Positions 11,640-23,690 of a DNA stretch of 64,000 nucleotides are shown here, piece by piece (within the stretch, counting starts at the first letter, position 1; every line of letters starts with the position of its first letter). The DNA comes from Henckelia pumila (lineage: Eukaryota > Streptophyta > Magnoliopsida > Lamiales > Gesneriaceae). The translations under genes and the position numbers were made by a program. The stretch covers positions 16,248,763 to 16,312,762 of the forward strand of contig NC_133122.1 in NCBI RefSeq assembly GCF_033568475.1, in the 5' to 3' direction. The notes beneath the pieces were generated by a model. That model did no database searches. It saw nothing but the letters and a program-made list of their open reading frames with translations, and was not told the DNA's origin.

Positions 11640-11870
11640 CGGACGGATGAAAAAAGAAATATAGCATAAATGAATGAGACGGAGGGAGCATAATATTCGA
11701 CGCGAAGATATATCTTTTTTAGCAAATCTCTTGTTAGATACGTGTGACAGGTCAACAATATTTTTATTTACAGGAAAAAGTAATAATTTTGGCATGAGTG
11801 ACTCAAATAAGAGATATGTCTCACGAAATTGAGTCGTGAGACCCTGTCACGTGAGTTTTTTGTGTAACTA
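11640..11870. repeat. Stowaway-like right end (GACGGAGGGAG) next to a dispersed GTGAGAC-type inverted-repeat element
   Basis: GAGACGGAGGGAGCATA at about 11677 is the usual right terminus of a Stowaway MITE, with no clear left partner. About 90 bp further on, GAGTGACTCAAATAAGAG followed by TCTCACGAAATTGAGTCGTGAGACC and GTGAGTTTTTTGTG belongs to a dispersed family also seen near 42.4 and 59.3 kb. Confidence 0.45.
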
Positions 11871-11879
11871 TATTACATT

Positions 11880-12206
11880 TACTGTGTTATTAAACTTGCG
11901 GTTTTTTTAATATGACTCGTTATTTTATAAAATATCAAATTTATTTTGATCTGATTTAATATTCATTATTTAAATAATAATAATAATAAATTTATCAGCA
12001 CAATAATATAATAAAAAAACATAAATTATATAAAAATTATTTTTATTTAAATAATTTTGAAATTTTTTACAAATTATTTATTTTTCATATGCACGCATGA
12101 TGGCCAAAGATGCTAGTATAAATAATACCAGTGCTTGTGATCTAACAAATTAAGAAAATGTTCTATTTTTGTAATAATATAAATATATATTGGTAGATGA
12201 TATTTT
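11880..12206. other. AT-rich spacer
   Basis: About 80% A+T by eye, with short AAT and TAA runs. No gene or ordered repeat recognised. Confidence 0.5.
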
Positions 12207-13195
12207 TGTTGAATTTATTTTTGTGATATAGTTGGTTTAAGAAAATTAGAAAGATTTGATTGCAAGATTTTTGGAAGAGTTTAAAAACATTTGTCATCAT
12301 TTGTTAAAAATATAATGAATATTCATAAGATATGAAAATATATAAATTTCAATAGATTTATTCTATCTTGAGAGATATGAGACAATATTTGAAAAAATTT
12401 ATCTTATATTGGATATTTTGGACTTCTTTATATATTGGATTTCTCATTCATTATGAAGATTGCCGAGTCATGGCCATTAGGGACAAGGAGAGTCATCGTA
12501 TTTTGAACTTTTGTTTATATTGGAGTTCTCATTCATTAGTTGAAGATTGCCGAGTCATGGCCATCAGGGACAAGGAGAGTCCGATTAGCTTTCATATCAA
12601 ATATTTTAGATTGTTTAATTGGTTGGTTGTTTCTTGTTGCTTTTATGCAACGTATTCATCAGATATTATTCGGGAGAAAAAAAGTGAGTTGTCGGGAGAG
12701 AGATATATTTCGTGCATAAGACATAAAATTGTAGGCTTTGTCTGGTTGGTTGTGTGCGACTTTTGTGGAGGAAAATGTATACTCTTCATTCTATGTCGTG
12801 ATATTTGTTGGGACAAAGTTTTGACAGCACCACCTTATCATTTAGTTTTAAGAGACTTTTTCATTGATGATGACGCACATATATCTACATTGAGGTGATA
12901 CATTCCTCAGGAGAGGAATGTGAGTTATCGGGAGAGAATGATCAGCGCATCGAAGGGAGTTCGAGAAGACATATTCAAAAGATGAGTTGTGCTCCCTAAG
13001 TAGAGTCTACTGAACGTGTTCATCATAAAGGAATCATGAGAAAATATATGATTGTAATATTCTTGAGGTTTAGTAAATTTTCTTGATGGATAGCCGTGAT
13101 CCCACAGATGTAATAGGTCTTTCGATTGAACTATGTTAAAATTGCTCGTATATTTTATTTTGCTTTCAGTTTAGTTTTTATAAATTAGACTAACA
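12207..13195 (+). repeat. Candidate solo LTR of a copia element, with an internal tandem duplication
   Basis: The segment begins TGTTGAATTT and ends AGACTAACA. Its 3' part (gatgtaataggtctttcgattg, then TTTATTTTGCTTTCAGTTTAG) has the look of the U5 end of a copia LTR. A segment of about 85 bp (around GATTGCCGAGTCATGGCCAT) is duplicated in tandem at about 12458 and 12545. The 176-codon frame at 12368-12898 crosses this duplication and has no recognisable domain. I could not confirm a 5 bp target duplication, so the termini are tentative. Confidence 0.4.
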
Positions 13196-13997
13196 ATAAA
13201 AACTTGATAAAATAAGGGAAAACCGAGTCAATATATATATATGAAGTTCTAGAGGGTTGGTAAGTGACTAGAGTGTGATTACTTTTTGCTTCATTGTTTG
13301 ACTAGTTTTTAAGGTTTTGACGGATAATACATAGCCTGTGAAAATAGCAATTTCACAGCACTGTTGCAGGCTGGAAAATGTCTGATAATTATCCTAAATG
13401 GGCAAAGGTATTAGCAATCAAGTTAACCACAATACTACATATTGGAGTTATTTTGGACCAGATTACTTTTTCCCCTAACAAATTCTACTTCCCCAATTGT
13501 TTTTACCCATTATTGTGTATGTCACGACTGGGATTTGAGATTTAATTAACTAGTATTTGGGAGAGCTAATTTTGAAATTTTTGTTAAGCAAAAGTTGATA
13601 AGTGTTTTTTAGAAGCTTTTCCAAATACTACCTGAAGAGTTTCGACACATCTACGAATGTCGGAATTCCTCTGTCTTCCATATTATGGTTATGAAATATT
13701 CATTTATGAAAGGTAAACGACTTATTACAAGCACATGTCAATGAAAATTATGAGAATGACTAGTATGTTGTTCATTTTTTTTACATTTATTTTAAAAAGT
13801 GAGTACGAGTACGCGCCATTGTTCAAATTTAAATGTGAGAATGATAGGTTTGTTGTTGCGACAAGATTAGAGGCATGTTTGGATATAGAAATATTTTACT
13901 TTAAAACGTTTTTTAAGTTGGTTTTTAAAAGTAAACTTTAAGTAAAAGCTGTAATAATTTTATATTTGGATAAATATATTGAAATAATTTTTTTTAA

Positions 13998-15996
13998 GTT
14001 GAGTTTATTCGTTCTAGACTTTTATGGAGTTTAAAAGTCTAAAAGTATTCAATTTAGACTTTTATATACTCCATTAAAGTATAGTGATATTCAAATTTAT
14101 TGTTTTAAAAAGTCAAGTGATATTCAATATTGACTTTTTAAAACTCTATAAAAGTTAAGTGATATTAAAAAGTTACATAGATTTTCAATGATTCTTATTA
14201 AAATCATTATGTACAAATATTGAAGCATTAGGTACCATAAAAAGTCTACATTTTTCTTCCCATCACACAAAAGATTTTGATAGATTTTTCAGACATCTAA
14301 GTTTCTAGGAGTTCTCTTCCCTCCACCACTTCTCATTTTCTTCCATCCAAAATTATGAAATTTTTTTTCTTCTTTTTTAACACTTATATTCTTTGAAAAT
14401 ATGGAACGATTGGTTTTACTTATTGTTGGTCAAAATACTCGATATTGCATGATTCGTAAAATATTTGGTCGATCACAATACAATATTACCCAAAATTTCA
14501 ACAAGGTGTTAAAAACATTAAACAATATTTCAGTAGATATGATTGTGAAACCTGGATCTACAGTGCCAGAAGGCCAAAAACGAATAACAGAGAGCACAAA
14601 ATTTTACATTTACTTCAAAGTAAGTAACAACATTTTTCAATTATCGTTGTTGTTATTAATATTGTTGTTGTTGTTGTATGTTGTTGTTACAAGTATTAAT
14701 ATATTTGATATTATTATTTTATTGCAGTACTGCTTTGAGGTTATTGATGGTACTCATATTCCTGCGATGTCTTGGCGTCATGCTAACAGTCAACGTAATC
14801 GTCATGAAATAATTTCTCAAAATGTTTAAGCAGCTTGTAACTTCGATTTAGAATTCATATATGTACTCATTGGGTGAGAGAGATATGTCCATGATTTACA
14901 CGTGTTGACAAATGCTTTATCAATAAATAATGGATTTCAAGTGCCACAAGATATACTTTTTTGTAATATATATCACCAAAGTATTTATATTTTTGTAATT
15001 TTTAAAGATATTATATATGTTATTTATAATTATACAAATATGGTTCGATAGGTAAATATTTTTTAGTGGATGGTGGATATCCAAATTGAAGTCAATTCTT
15101 GACTCTTTTTCGAAGTGTACGTTATCATTTTCAAGAATTCATAGGACAAGGTCATCACCCTGAAGATGTAAAAGAGTTGTTCAATATTTGCCACGTTTCA
15201 TTGAGGAACGCTATTGAGAGAATATTTGGCGTATGCAAATCGCGGTTCGAAACATCTAAGACAACTCCTCCATTTCAACATAGGGCCCTGACACAGCTTG
15301 TATTGGCTTGTGCCGGGTTACACAATTTTCATCGCAAGGAGTGTCGTTCCGATGAGTTTCCAATTGAAGTATATAATGAAGCTCCATCATCTTCACCATA
15401 ACAAGTTTATGAAGACAACTTTAATCAATTATTTGAAATTCAAGAACAACAACGAGCAAATGCTAATGCATGGAAGGATATTATAGTCAATCAAATGTGG
15501 ATCGATGTTGATCATATAGTCAATAATGATTAGAGTTTTTTTCAATAAAAGACTACTAAATTAAATATCATAATTTTTTGGTATTTTGATTGATCATTTA
15601 TCTACTATTTTTTTTATACAATCATTTATCTAGTATTGATTATTGATAAAAAAAAATATTATTATATATTATTGAAAAAATATTACTCATTGACTATATA
15701 TTTGGAATTGACATGGCAAAAAATTATGATTTCAAGTCGATGGTTGATTCATTATTTTTGAAAATTAATAAAAAATGATTTATATAAACTTAAAAAGTGA
15801 ATAAAAAATTTATATGAAAATATTAGGTATAAAAAATCAAGAAGAATAAATGAAAAAAGTTTACAAAAGTTCACAAGATCTTAAAAAATGTAAACAAGAG
15901 TATTAGATTTATATAAAAGTCAGTAAAAGTCCATTATCTTCATAAAAGTCCATCAATTAAAAAAAGTCATTAAAAGTCTAAATGAATACAATCTCT
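13998..15996 (+). mobile_element. PIF/Harbinger DNA transposon, about 2.0 kb, decayed
   Basis: Flanked by TAA at 13995-13997 and 15997-15999, the usual 3 bp Harbinger target duplication. The termini are imperfect inverted repeats: the left has TTTATTCGTTCTAGACTTTTA and the complement of the right has TGTATTCATTTAGACTTTTA. Both are followed by subterminal ACTTTTA repeats. It encodes a HARBI1-like nuclease (separate entry). No MYB-like second gene was found, so the element was probably non-autonomous or has lost it. Confidence 0.8.
14401..15534 (+). pseudogene. HARBI1 / ALP1-like DDE nuclease (DDE_Tnp_4) pseudogene of the Harbinger element
   Basis: Exon 1 (14401-14619) carries the helical region before the catalytic core. 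A 108 bp intron with GTAAGT...GCAG borders (14620-14727) follows, then the first catalytic Asp in VIDGTHIP (about 14743-14766). The second Asp lies in VDGGYPN (about 15068) and the Glu in NAIERIFGV (about 15208), followed by the usual LACAGLHNF end. All three acidic positions remain. The frame is broken by TAA at 14827-14829, more stops and a frame change between 14830 and 15098, and TAA at 15399-15401. After that last stop the C-terminal tail stays readable to 15534. The enzyme would cut and join transposon ends, but this copy cannot be expressed whole. Confidence 0.8.
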
Positions 15997-16005
15997 TAAA
16001 AAAAA

Positions 16006-16895
16006 TGTTGGAAAAATTGTGAATGAATTGAAGAGAAAAAGCTTGTCCCACATTGGAAGATTTCCAATGTGTTTGTCTTCTTAAATAATCCAACTTTGGA
16101 TTATAAGATTGAGTCCTTAGAGCACCGGATGTTTTGTAAAGGGACAAGACGCTAGTCGATGCAACAAACACACACGCGCAGCCCGACGGCTCTACGCGGT
16201 GAGGTGGGGTGGGGTATTATGATCCTATTATTTTTTTGGATAAAATTTAGTTAAAATAATATTTATTATTATTTTATTGTGTACACACCACCTAGAAGGC
16301 AAAAAACCTGCCGCTCAAGCGGAAAAATTTTACCGCTCGAGCGAGCAACACACCAACTGCGGTCCAGAAAGTTGGCCGCACGAGTGGCACAAATTTATCG
16401 CTCGAGCGAGCATCCAGAAGATTGCTTGTCAGTACGTCTACCGCTCGAGCGGTGAAAACTTACCGCTCGAGCGCGCCGTCTGCTTTCCGAAAAGACATGT
16501 CTCTTTTTGGGATTCTTCTGTCATGAGTTGCATCCTTAGACCATAAGACATATTCTTTGGACTTCAGTCTATATATATGACTGATTATAACGTAAAAAAT
16601 ATAATGGAGATATTTGATAACAAAGAAATATCATATTTCTGATTCTCTGCATATTTTATCCACTCTCTCAAAAGAAAGTTCTGCTTATTTTCGTTCGTTG
16701 AAGTTCGAGATATTTGTTGTGCTGTTATATCTCGTTCAATAGTAGTTGTATCTTAGAGACGATTGCCGCCAACATTTAGCATTTATAACGTGCAATTTCT
16801 TCTTGCGGATGGAGAGAATCTCTCGCCTCGACTAACTCATTATTATTGTTGTTGTGTTGTTTTTGTTAGTTCAGAATTCGGAATACATCTCCATA
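16006..16895 (+). repeat. Solo LTR of the Tork-like copia family
   Basis: Starts TGTTGGAAAAATTG and follows the same order of motifs as the LTRs at 17883 and 39964: a TTTCCAATGTGTTT block, then CACCGGATGTTTTGTAAAGG, ACGCTAGTCGATGCAACAAAC, CTCGAG hairpins and a final CAGAATTCGGAATACATCT. No internal region follows. It is shorter and more diverged than the other two copies. The flanks are poly-A on both sides, so a 5 bp duplication (AAAAA) is possible but not informative. Confidence 0.75.
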
Positions 16896-17264
16896 AAAAA
16901 TAAATTGAAAAGCTATAAATATGAGATTTTAAAAAATAACTAATTTTGGTTTAATTAGGTGCTTTTAAAAACACTTCAAATCTATCCAAACATATTTAAA
17001 AAAACAAAAAACACTTATTTTAAAAAAAAGATATTTTTTTAATCTTTTGACTTCTTAATCCGAACACATGACTTTCAAGTTTGAGAGTATACTCACCATT
17101 TCAAGAGGAGTATTTTAGCCATGGGAAACGTTGTTCCTGTTTTTATTCTCAGCACAAAAATTGTACCGAATAAAATATCATTTTATCCCAACTAGTACAT
17201 CTTTTTTACTTTATCATTCAAAGTTGGCATGCATTAATAATCTCATCCCACTAAATGACATCGT

Positions 17265-17685
17265 TTGGTAGGTATGATGAGATAAATAATACATAGATGA
17301 GTAATATAATGTAAAATAAATAAATAAGAAAGGATACTTAATATAGTATTTGAATTGATTGATAGATTATAGTTTATTTGATTTGATTGATTAAATTTTA
17401 TATAAACGTGATAAATTATCATTTTGTTTTTTTAACAATAAATAAAATATGAATAATATTATTTATAAGGGGTAATATAGTAATTTAAATTCAATAATTT
17501 AATTGATTTAAAATAAATAATTAATGATTTGATTGATGTAAAATAAATAATTAATAGATGGATAAATAATATGACGAGAAAAACGCGAGATTAAATAAGA
17601 TAAGTTATACATAGATTAATAATACAGTCTACCAAACAAGATAAAGTTATACATAGATTAATAATATAGTCTACCAAACGGTAAT
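17265..17685. mobile_element. Harbinger-type MITE with GTTTGGTA termini
   Basis: The left end is CGTTTGGTAGGTATGATGAG. The right end is its complement type, TAGTCTACCAAACGG, and the interior is rich in AATAATACATAGAT and TTAATAAT. The right terminus (GTTATACATAGATTAATAAT...CTACCAAAC) is present twice in a row, at about 17603 and 17645, as a local duplication. Confidence 0.55.
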
Positions 17686-17882
17686 ACAAGGCTATCAAGA
17701 GCAGGGCTCCCGTGATTCGTGTTCAGTTCGAAAACTATGGCGACAGTACGAGCATTCATTTTGTTCGTACACTGGATAAAGTCTGGAACTTCGATTAGAG
17801 GGCCGAAATAAGTTTTTAATTATTATTTATAGAAAATATAAACATAACAATCGTAGTTTATATGTATGTGTGAAGTAATAAA

Positions 17883-18903
17883 TGTTGGAAAAGTTATTAA
17901 ATGAATTGTAGTTGAAATGGGCTTGAAAGACTTATTTGAATTGTGTTGAAATAGTTTGAATTTGGTGAAATAAATTGGAGGAAAGACTTGTTTTGGCTTG
18001 TCCTACATTGGAATATTTCCAATGTGTTTAACTCCATAAATAACCCAAATTTGGATAATGGGATTGGGTCCTTAGGGCACCGGATGTTTTGTAAAGGGGC
18101 AAGACGCTAATCGATGCAACAAACACATGCGCGGCCGGCCGGCCGGCCGGCTCAGAGCGGTGAGGTCTTATGATCCTATTATTCTTTTTGGATCAAATTT
18201 TGTTATAATGATATTTATTATTATTTTTTTGTGTGCGCCCGAGCTGCATAATGCCCGCGCGCAGCACCTCACCCTATGTACAGAAGGTTGGCCAAGATTG
18301 TCTGCTTGAGCGGTAGAATTTTACCGCTCGGGCGCAGCCCTCACCTGCCAAGACAGAAGGCTTGAGAAATATTGGCTGCCCGAGCGGTAGATTTATACCG
18401 CTCGAGCGCACCCTTCTATTTTCGAGACAGAAAGGTTGGGCATCCGAGCGGTAAAATCTTACCGCTCGAGTGCGCCTTCTGTCTCCGAAAAGTTGCGTAT
18501 CTTTTTGGAATTCTTCTGTCATGGGTTGCATCCTTAGGCCTTCAAACGTGTTGTTTCGTATATAAGTCTATATATACGGTAGTTATAACACAAAAAAGGA
18601 TGGACAGAAGATCAGAGAACTTTATAACGTCAGATTTCTGCTTTTCTGAAAAATTTTCCCCTCTCTCTCACAAAAGTCAAAGTTTACACATATTTTCGTT
18701 TGACGAAGATCGAGATATTTTTTGTGCTGCTATATCTCGATTGTAAAGTCGTTTTATTTTAGAGATGACTGCCGCCAACTTTGAGCACTGTTAACGGGTA
18801 ATTTTGTCTTGCGGATAGAGAGATTCTCTCACCTCGACTTGTTCGTTTCTGTTGTTGTTGCTGTTGATGAATTGTTCAGAATTTGGAGTACATCTTTCTA
18901 ACA
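17883..18903 (+). repeat. 5' LTR of the outer copia element
   Basis: About 1.02 kb, TG...CA. It holds a GGCC/GGCCGG run at 18133-18151 and three CTCGAG/GAGCGGTA hairpins at 18300-18475. It shares its motif order with 39964-40991 and 16006-16895. Confidence 0.88.
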
Positions 18904-18941
18904 ATCGCAAGACAAAATTTTTGTATTTCTCGGATTCTAAA

Positions 18942-21789
18942 TATGTCTACCGTTTCATTCACTCCGCTCGCTTCCGCCCCCGCACATGGAGAAAAGCCGC
19001 CAAAGTTTTCTGGTGCCGACTTCAAACGTTGGCAGCAGAAGATGCTCTTCTATCTGACCACACTCAATCTGTCCAGATTTCTCAAGGAGGATCCCCCTGT
19101 CGTTGAAGGCGATTCTGATACCCAAAGGAGGACCGCTGTTGATGCGTGAAACCACAACGATTTTCTGTGCAGAAACTATATTCTGAATGGCCTTGATGAC
19201 ACTCTCTATAGTGTTTACTCATATGTCAAGACTGCCAAGAAACTTTGGGATTCCTTGGAGAAGAAATACAAAACTGAAGATGTCGGCATAAAGAAGTTTG
19301 TGGTTGGAAAATTTCTGGACTTCAAAATGATAGACTCAAAAACTGTGATGAGTCAAGTGCAAGAGATACATATTATCTTGCATGACTTATTGGCCGAATT
19401 GATGGAAATCAACGAACCATTTCAAGTCGCGTATATCATTGAGAAGTTGCCTCCGATATGGAAAGATTTCAAGAACTACCTTATGCACAAACGTAGGGAG
19501 TTGAAACTTCAAGATCTGATTGTAAGACTTCGGATCGAGGAGGACAACAGAAATACCGAGGCCAAGTCACATAAAAAGATGATGGAAACCGAGGCCAAAT
19601 CAAATCTGGCAAAATCTAGTACGAGTCATAAGAGAAAGCGCCCTCATGATGGAAAGAAAAAGGGAAAAGCAAAGAAATTCTAAGAAAGTTGCTACAACTA
19701 TGGCAAACAGAATCACATGGCAAGGGACTGCCGACTTCCAAGGAAAAACAATAAAAATCAAAAAACAAAGCAAGCAAACATGGTTGAAGAAAGGTATGTA
19801 CCTTTAGTAATTTCTGATATTTATATTAGTGCTGTTATTTGTGAAACCAACATGGTGGATGATCCAAGAGAATGGTGGATCAATACCAGCTCTACGAGAC
19901 ACATTTATGCTGATAAAGATATGTATTCCACCTATGCCACCGTTGGTGATAGAAAATTGTTCATGGGAAACTCTGCAACTTCGGATGTCGTTGGAGTTGG
20001 CAATGTAGTGCTGAAGATGATGTTGGGTAAGGAGATGACGCTAAAAAATGTGCTACATGTGCCAGACATTCGTAAGAATTTAGTTTCGGGCTCTCTTTTG
20101 AGCAAGACAGAGTTTAGAATGATGTTTGAGTCTGATAAGTTTGTGTGAACAAAATTCGGTGTATTTGTTGGTAAAGGGTACCAAGATAGTGGTCTCTTTA
20201 AGTTGAATGTACTGAATGTTATCCGCCCTGAGACGAAGAATAAAATTATTAGTTCTGCTTACTTTCCTGAAAGTTATCATTTATGGCATGAACGTCTAGG
20301 ATATGTTAACTTCAGCACGTTGCAAAAACTTGCAAATTTAAATGTAATACATATGTTTAAAAGAAATCCACAAAATAAGTGTGAGATTTGTGTTGAATCA
20401 AAAATGGTTAAAGATCCATTTTATTCTGTCACGAGAAGTACTACGCCACTCGAATTAATACACACTGATGTATGTGATTTAAAAATGGTACAAATACGAG
20501 GTGAAAATAAGTACTTTATAACATTCATTGATGACTGCACCAGATTTTGTTATGTATATTTATTGAAAAGAAAAGATGAAGCAATCGAACCTTTCAAGAA
20601 ATATAAGACTGAGATTGAAAATCAACGAATTTCAAAGATAAAAATGATTCGAAGTGATCGAGGTGGAGAATATGTGGCTCCTTCTGAAGAATTTTGTTAA
20701 ATTTCGGGCATCATTTATCTAACGAAAGCCCCATATTCACCTCAATCTAATGGCGTTGCAGAACGCAAGAATCGAACCTTAAAGGAAATGATGAACGTGT
20801 TGTTAATAAATTTTGGTTTACCTCAAAATATGTGGGGTGAAGCGATTCTCTCAGCAACTCACATTCTAAACAAGATTTCAATCAAAGGGAAAGATGAAAC
20901 ACCTTATGAACAGTGAAAATATCGTAAATCTTCTTACCAATACCTCAAAGTGTGGGGGTGTTTGGCTAAAGTAGAAGTACCTAATCCAAAAAAATAAAAA
21001 TTGGGCCTAAAACGTTTGACTGCATATTTATTAGTTATGCATAAAATAGTAGTGCATAAGTCAAAAATTCCTGATGTAAATGAAGGCACAATCATGGAGT
21101 CAAGGAATGTTGTATTCTTTGAAAAGATATTTCCTTGTAAAGAAAGAAAATAAATAATTTCGAACAAGCGAACTTCTGAAAATACAATTGCAACTCCACA
21201 AACCAATGATGAACCAAGATGCAGCAAGTGAGCAAGAGTTGAAAAGTCGTTTGGTCCTGATTTTCTAATATACATGTTAGATAATGAACCAATAACTCTT
21301 CAAGAGGCTTAGTTAAATCCTGAGGCTCCTTTTTGGAAGGAAGTCATACAAAATGAAATAGATTCCATCATGTATAATCATACATGGGAGTTGGTTGATT
21401 TTCATTCGGGATGTAAACCTTTGGAATCCAAGTGGATCCTTAAAAAGAAATACAAATAAGATGGATCTATAGATAAATATAAAGCTTGACTAGTGGTTCA
21501 AGGTTTTAGACAATAGGAAGGATATGATTTCTTCGATACCTACTCTCCAGTTTCTAGAATAACATTCATTTGTGTTCTCATAGCTATTTCTGAATTGCAT
21601 GATCTTGAGATTCACCAAATGGATGTTAAAACTGCATTTTTGAATGGAGAGTTGGAAGAAGAAACATATATAAAACAACCAGAAGGGTTTATTGTACCCG
21701 GAAAAGAAGGAAAAGTGTGTAAACTTGTGAAGTCATTGTATGAACTCAAACAAGCATATAAGCAGTGACATCAAAAGTTTGACACTGCA
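18942..21789 (+). pseudogene. gag-protease-integrase-5' reverse transcriptase part of the outer copia polyprotein
   Basis: The ATG at 18942 opens a gag with FSGADFKRWQQKMLFYL, a Tork-type start. Order: gag, zinc knuckle (about 19690-19735), aspartic protease (about 19870), integrase HHCC (LWHERLG...CEICVESK, about 20280-20400), integrase core (HTDVCDL; IDDCTRF; SDRGGEY) and the first part of the reverse transcriptase to VCKLVKSLYELKQA. Decay is clear. In-frame stops lie at 19147, 19681, 20146, 20698 and 20914, with further stops and frame loss near 20993-21180 and in the RT part (21300-21780). The second Cys of the zinc knuckle is Tyr ([14 protein letters not shown]). The catalytic protease Asp is Asn ([10 protein letters not shown]). 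The frame continues at 38388 after the nested insertion. Confidence 0.88.
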
Positions 21790-23676
21790 TGAAAGAGTGG
21801 GTGCCCGGTTAGCCAACTTGTGGCTAAGGGCTTTTATGACTCTATGTAAAATAATCTTTTGTTTAATATAATTTACACTTTTATAATGGCATTGACTTTA
21901 TCTTTCTTCATATTGTTATATTATGATATACTATTGTTGTTTTGATAAAGACCTTGAATATACTATAGTGTATGTAAGATGTGGTAGCACATGGGGATGG
22001 CTATCATGAAACACATCTTATAGTCACTGTATATTCTAAACTGTTCCTAGTCAATTGAGTCGTCCGCAAATAAGGATAAGGATCGCTCGAGATTGAGACT
22101 AGCATTTGCGATGCCGAGTACCACGTTTCATTGGTATGGAACATAGAGATGTTCAAAGCATGCAAATGGATATTCATATGATGAATGATCGAACTACCCT
22201 ATTCGGACTTTCCAAGTGGTTATCACTTATCGAGTGGATAAAGTCCGCGGTTTTGGTTGTATACCATTAGTCCTTATTACTTGAAACATCATTGAGACTC
22301 TATATGCTAGTACTGTACTTTGACTCGTTTACCGACTCTATTGGGGTCATCAGGTGTCGGGATTGGGTACAGTTACGACACATATAGGAGTCGATGCTTT
22401 GTTGTCAAGGATTCACCACATACTTGCGAGTGTGGATATCCTATGCGATCTGAGGAGATATTAGTGTGACGAATCTCTGGCCAGAGTACATGATGTGTTT
22501 TAGGTTACTTGGTGTTCCTAGTAACACATGCGATGTCACTAATAGATCTCCAAGATGTTATGCATAGTTATCGAATCTCGAACGACTCTCGATTTACCAA
22601 TGGTTGTTGATTCGATCGGGATATTTGGTTGAAGGGACCGTACTGTACGCTAACCAAAATCTACTGGTTCTTGCAGGCACTTTCAGTAATACCTAGGGAA
22701 TCATGGGGCGATGTTGCTAGGCGCTCTTACCATGATTCGATGGGTAAGTCGGAAATTGTTGTTCCGAGTCACAAGGAGTTGTGAGCCCACGTCTAGCTGT
22801 ATTCCTGAACCATTGAGGGTTACACAAGTAATGGATTACTAAAACCCCGTAGAGATAGTTAAATTTAAAGATTTAAATTTAATGAAAGAGAAGTTGGACT
22901 TCTTAACTAAAGGGAGTGGAATTTCCTAAAATGACATAGGGATGGACATTTTTGGAAATCACTGAATTCGGATTCAGAAAAATTATCTTGACTCTAAAAG
23001 ATACAGAAATGGTTTCTGTGCACATTGGTGAAATCAGTTTATCAATCGGAGTCACGATGAATTTTATATTAATTTCTATAACAACAGGCTTGGCTTGTTG
23101 GGCTTAAGTTATGGATTGTGAGGTTTAAGGAGTTAGAGTCCTGATATAATTATAACTTAATCCAGTCTATAAATTATCTATAAATAGGACTGCAGTGTTC
23201 GAAAATTTGGTGTGATTTTCAGTCTTGCAATTTTCGAATTTCAGCCTATATTATTCAAGGGGATTTTTGAAATACTCTGTCCCTTTTGGAGAAAAATTCG
23301 GGTTGTGTTTTTGTGAAAAATTACAATCTGAATTAACAGATCATATCTGTTTATTCTCTACGCAAACTTCTGATTGATTTCTAGTGCAGTCAATCAGAGG
23401 GTTTTGTTTTCCATTCGTGGACCTGATTGAAGAAACGTTCGTTCATCAGTTCCGGGGATATACAACAAGAGCAGATTAAATTCTGTTGGTGTCCATAATC
23501 TCGCTTTGAGATTTTAAGGTAAAATATTTAATAGTGATTATTTGTTTTACTTACACAATTTAATCGTAAAGTTTTGATACCCAGATATGGAATCGTTTCA
23601 TATTAATAAAATAAATTTTTAAACTTTCGCTGCACCGGGTATCAATTCTAATTGATCTGAACACAGTTTTCCAACA
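21790..23676 (+). repeat. 5' LTR of the inner copia element
   Basis: 1887 bp, TG...CA. Near-identical to 29192-30519 joined to 37823-38382. A TATA-like CTATAAATAGG lies at about 23172-23186 in the uninterrupted copy, a plausible U3/R boundary. Confidence 0.93.
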
Positions 23677-23677
23677 G

Positions 23678-23690
23678 TGGTATCAGAGAC
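23678..23690 (+). other. Primer-binding site of the inner copia element
   Basis: TGGTATCAGAGAC, complementary to the 3' end of plant initiator-Met tRNA except near its last bases (the usual form is TGGTATCAGAGC). It lies 1 bp after the LTR. Confidence 0.85.

Larger units (their letters stand above)
13873..17071. mobile_element. hAT-like MITE split by later insertions (inferred)
   Basis: The left end CATGTTTGGATATAGAA (about 13873) and the complement of the right end, CATGTGTTCGGATTAAGAA (about 17071), resemble each other. The flanking A/T-rich, AAAAGC-rich sequence on both sides is of the same kind. The Harbinger element and solo LTR between them would be later insertions. Inferred from terminal similarity only. 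Confidence 0.35.

Noticed and set aside
12368..12898. 176-codon plus frame with a repeated DCRVMAIRDKES
   Set aside because: The repeat reflects a DNA tandem duplication in a probable LTR. Composition is AT-driven and there is no recognised domain.
18127..18746. Frames through the CTCGAG hairpins (also at 40195-40816)
   Set aside because: They translate LTR sequence shared by three LTR copies. Similar peptides reflect LTR identity.
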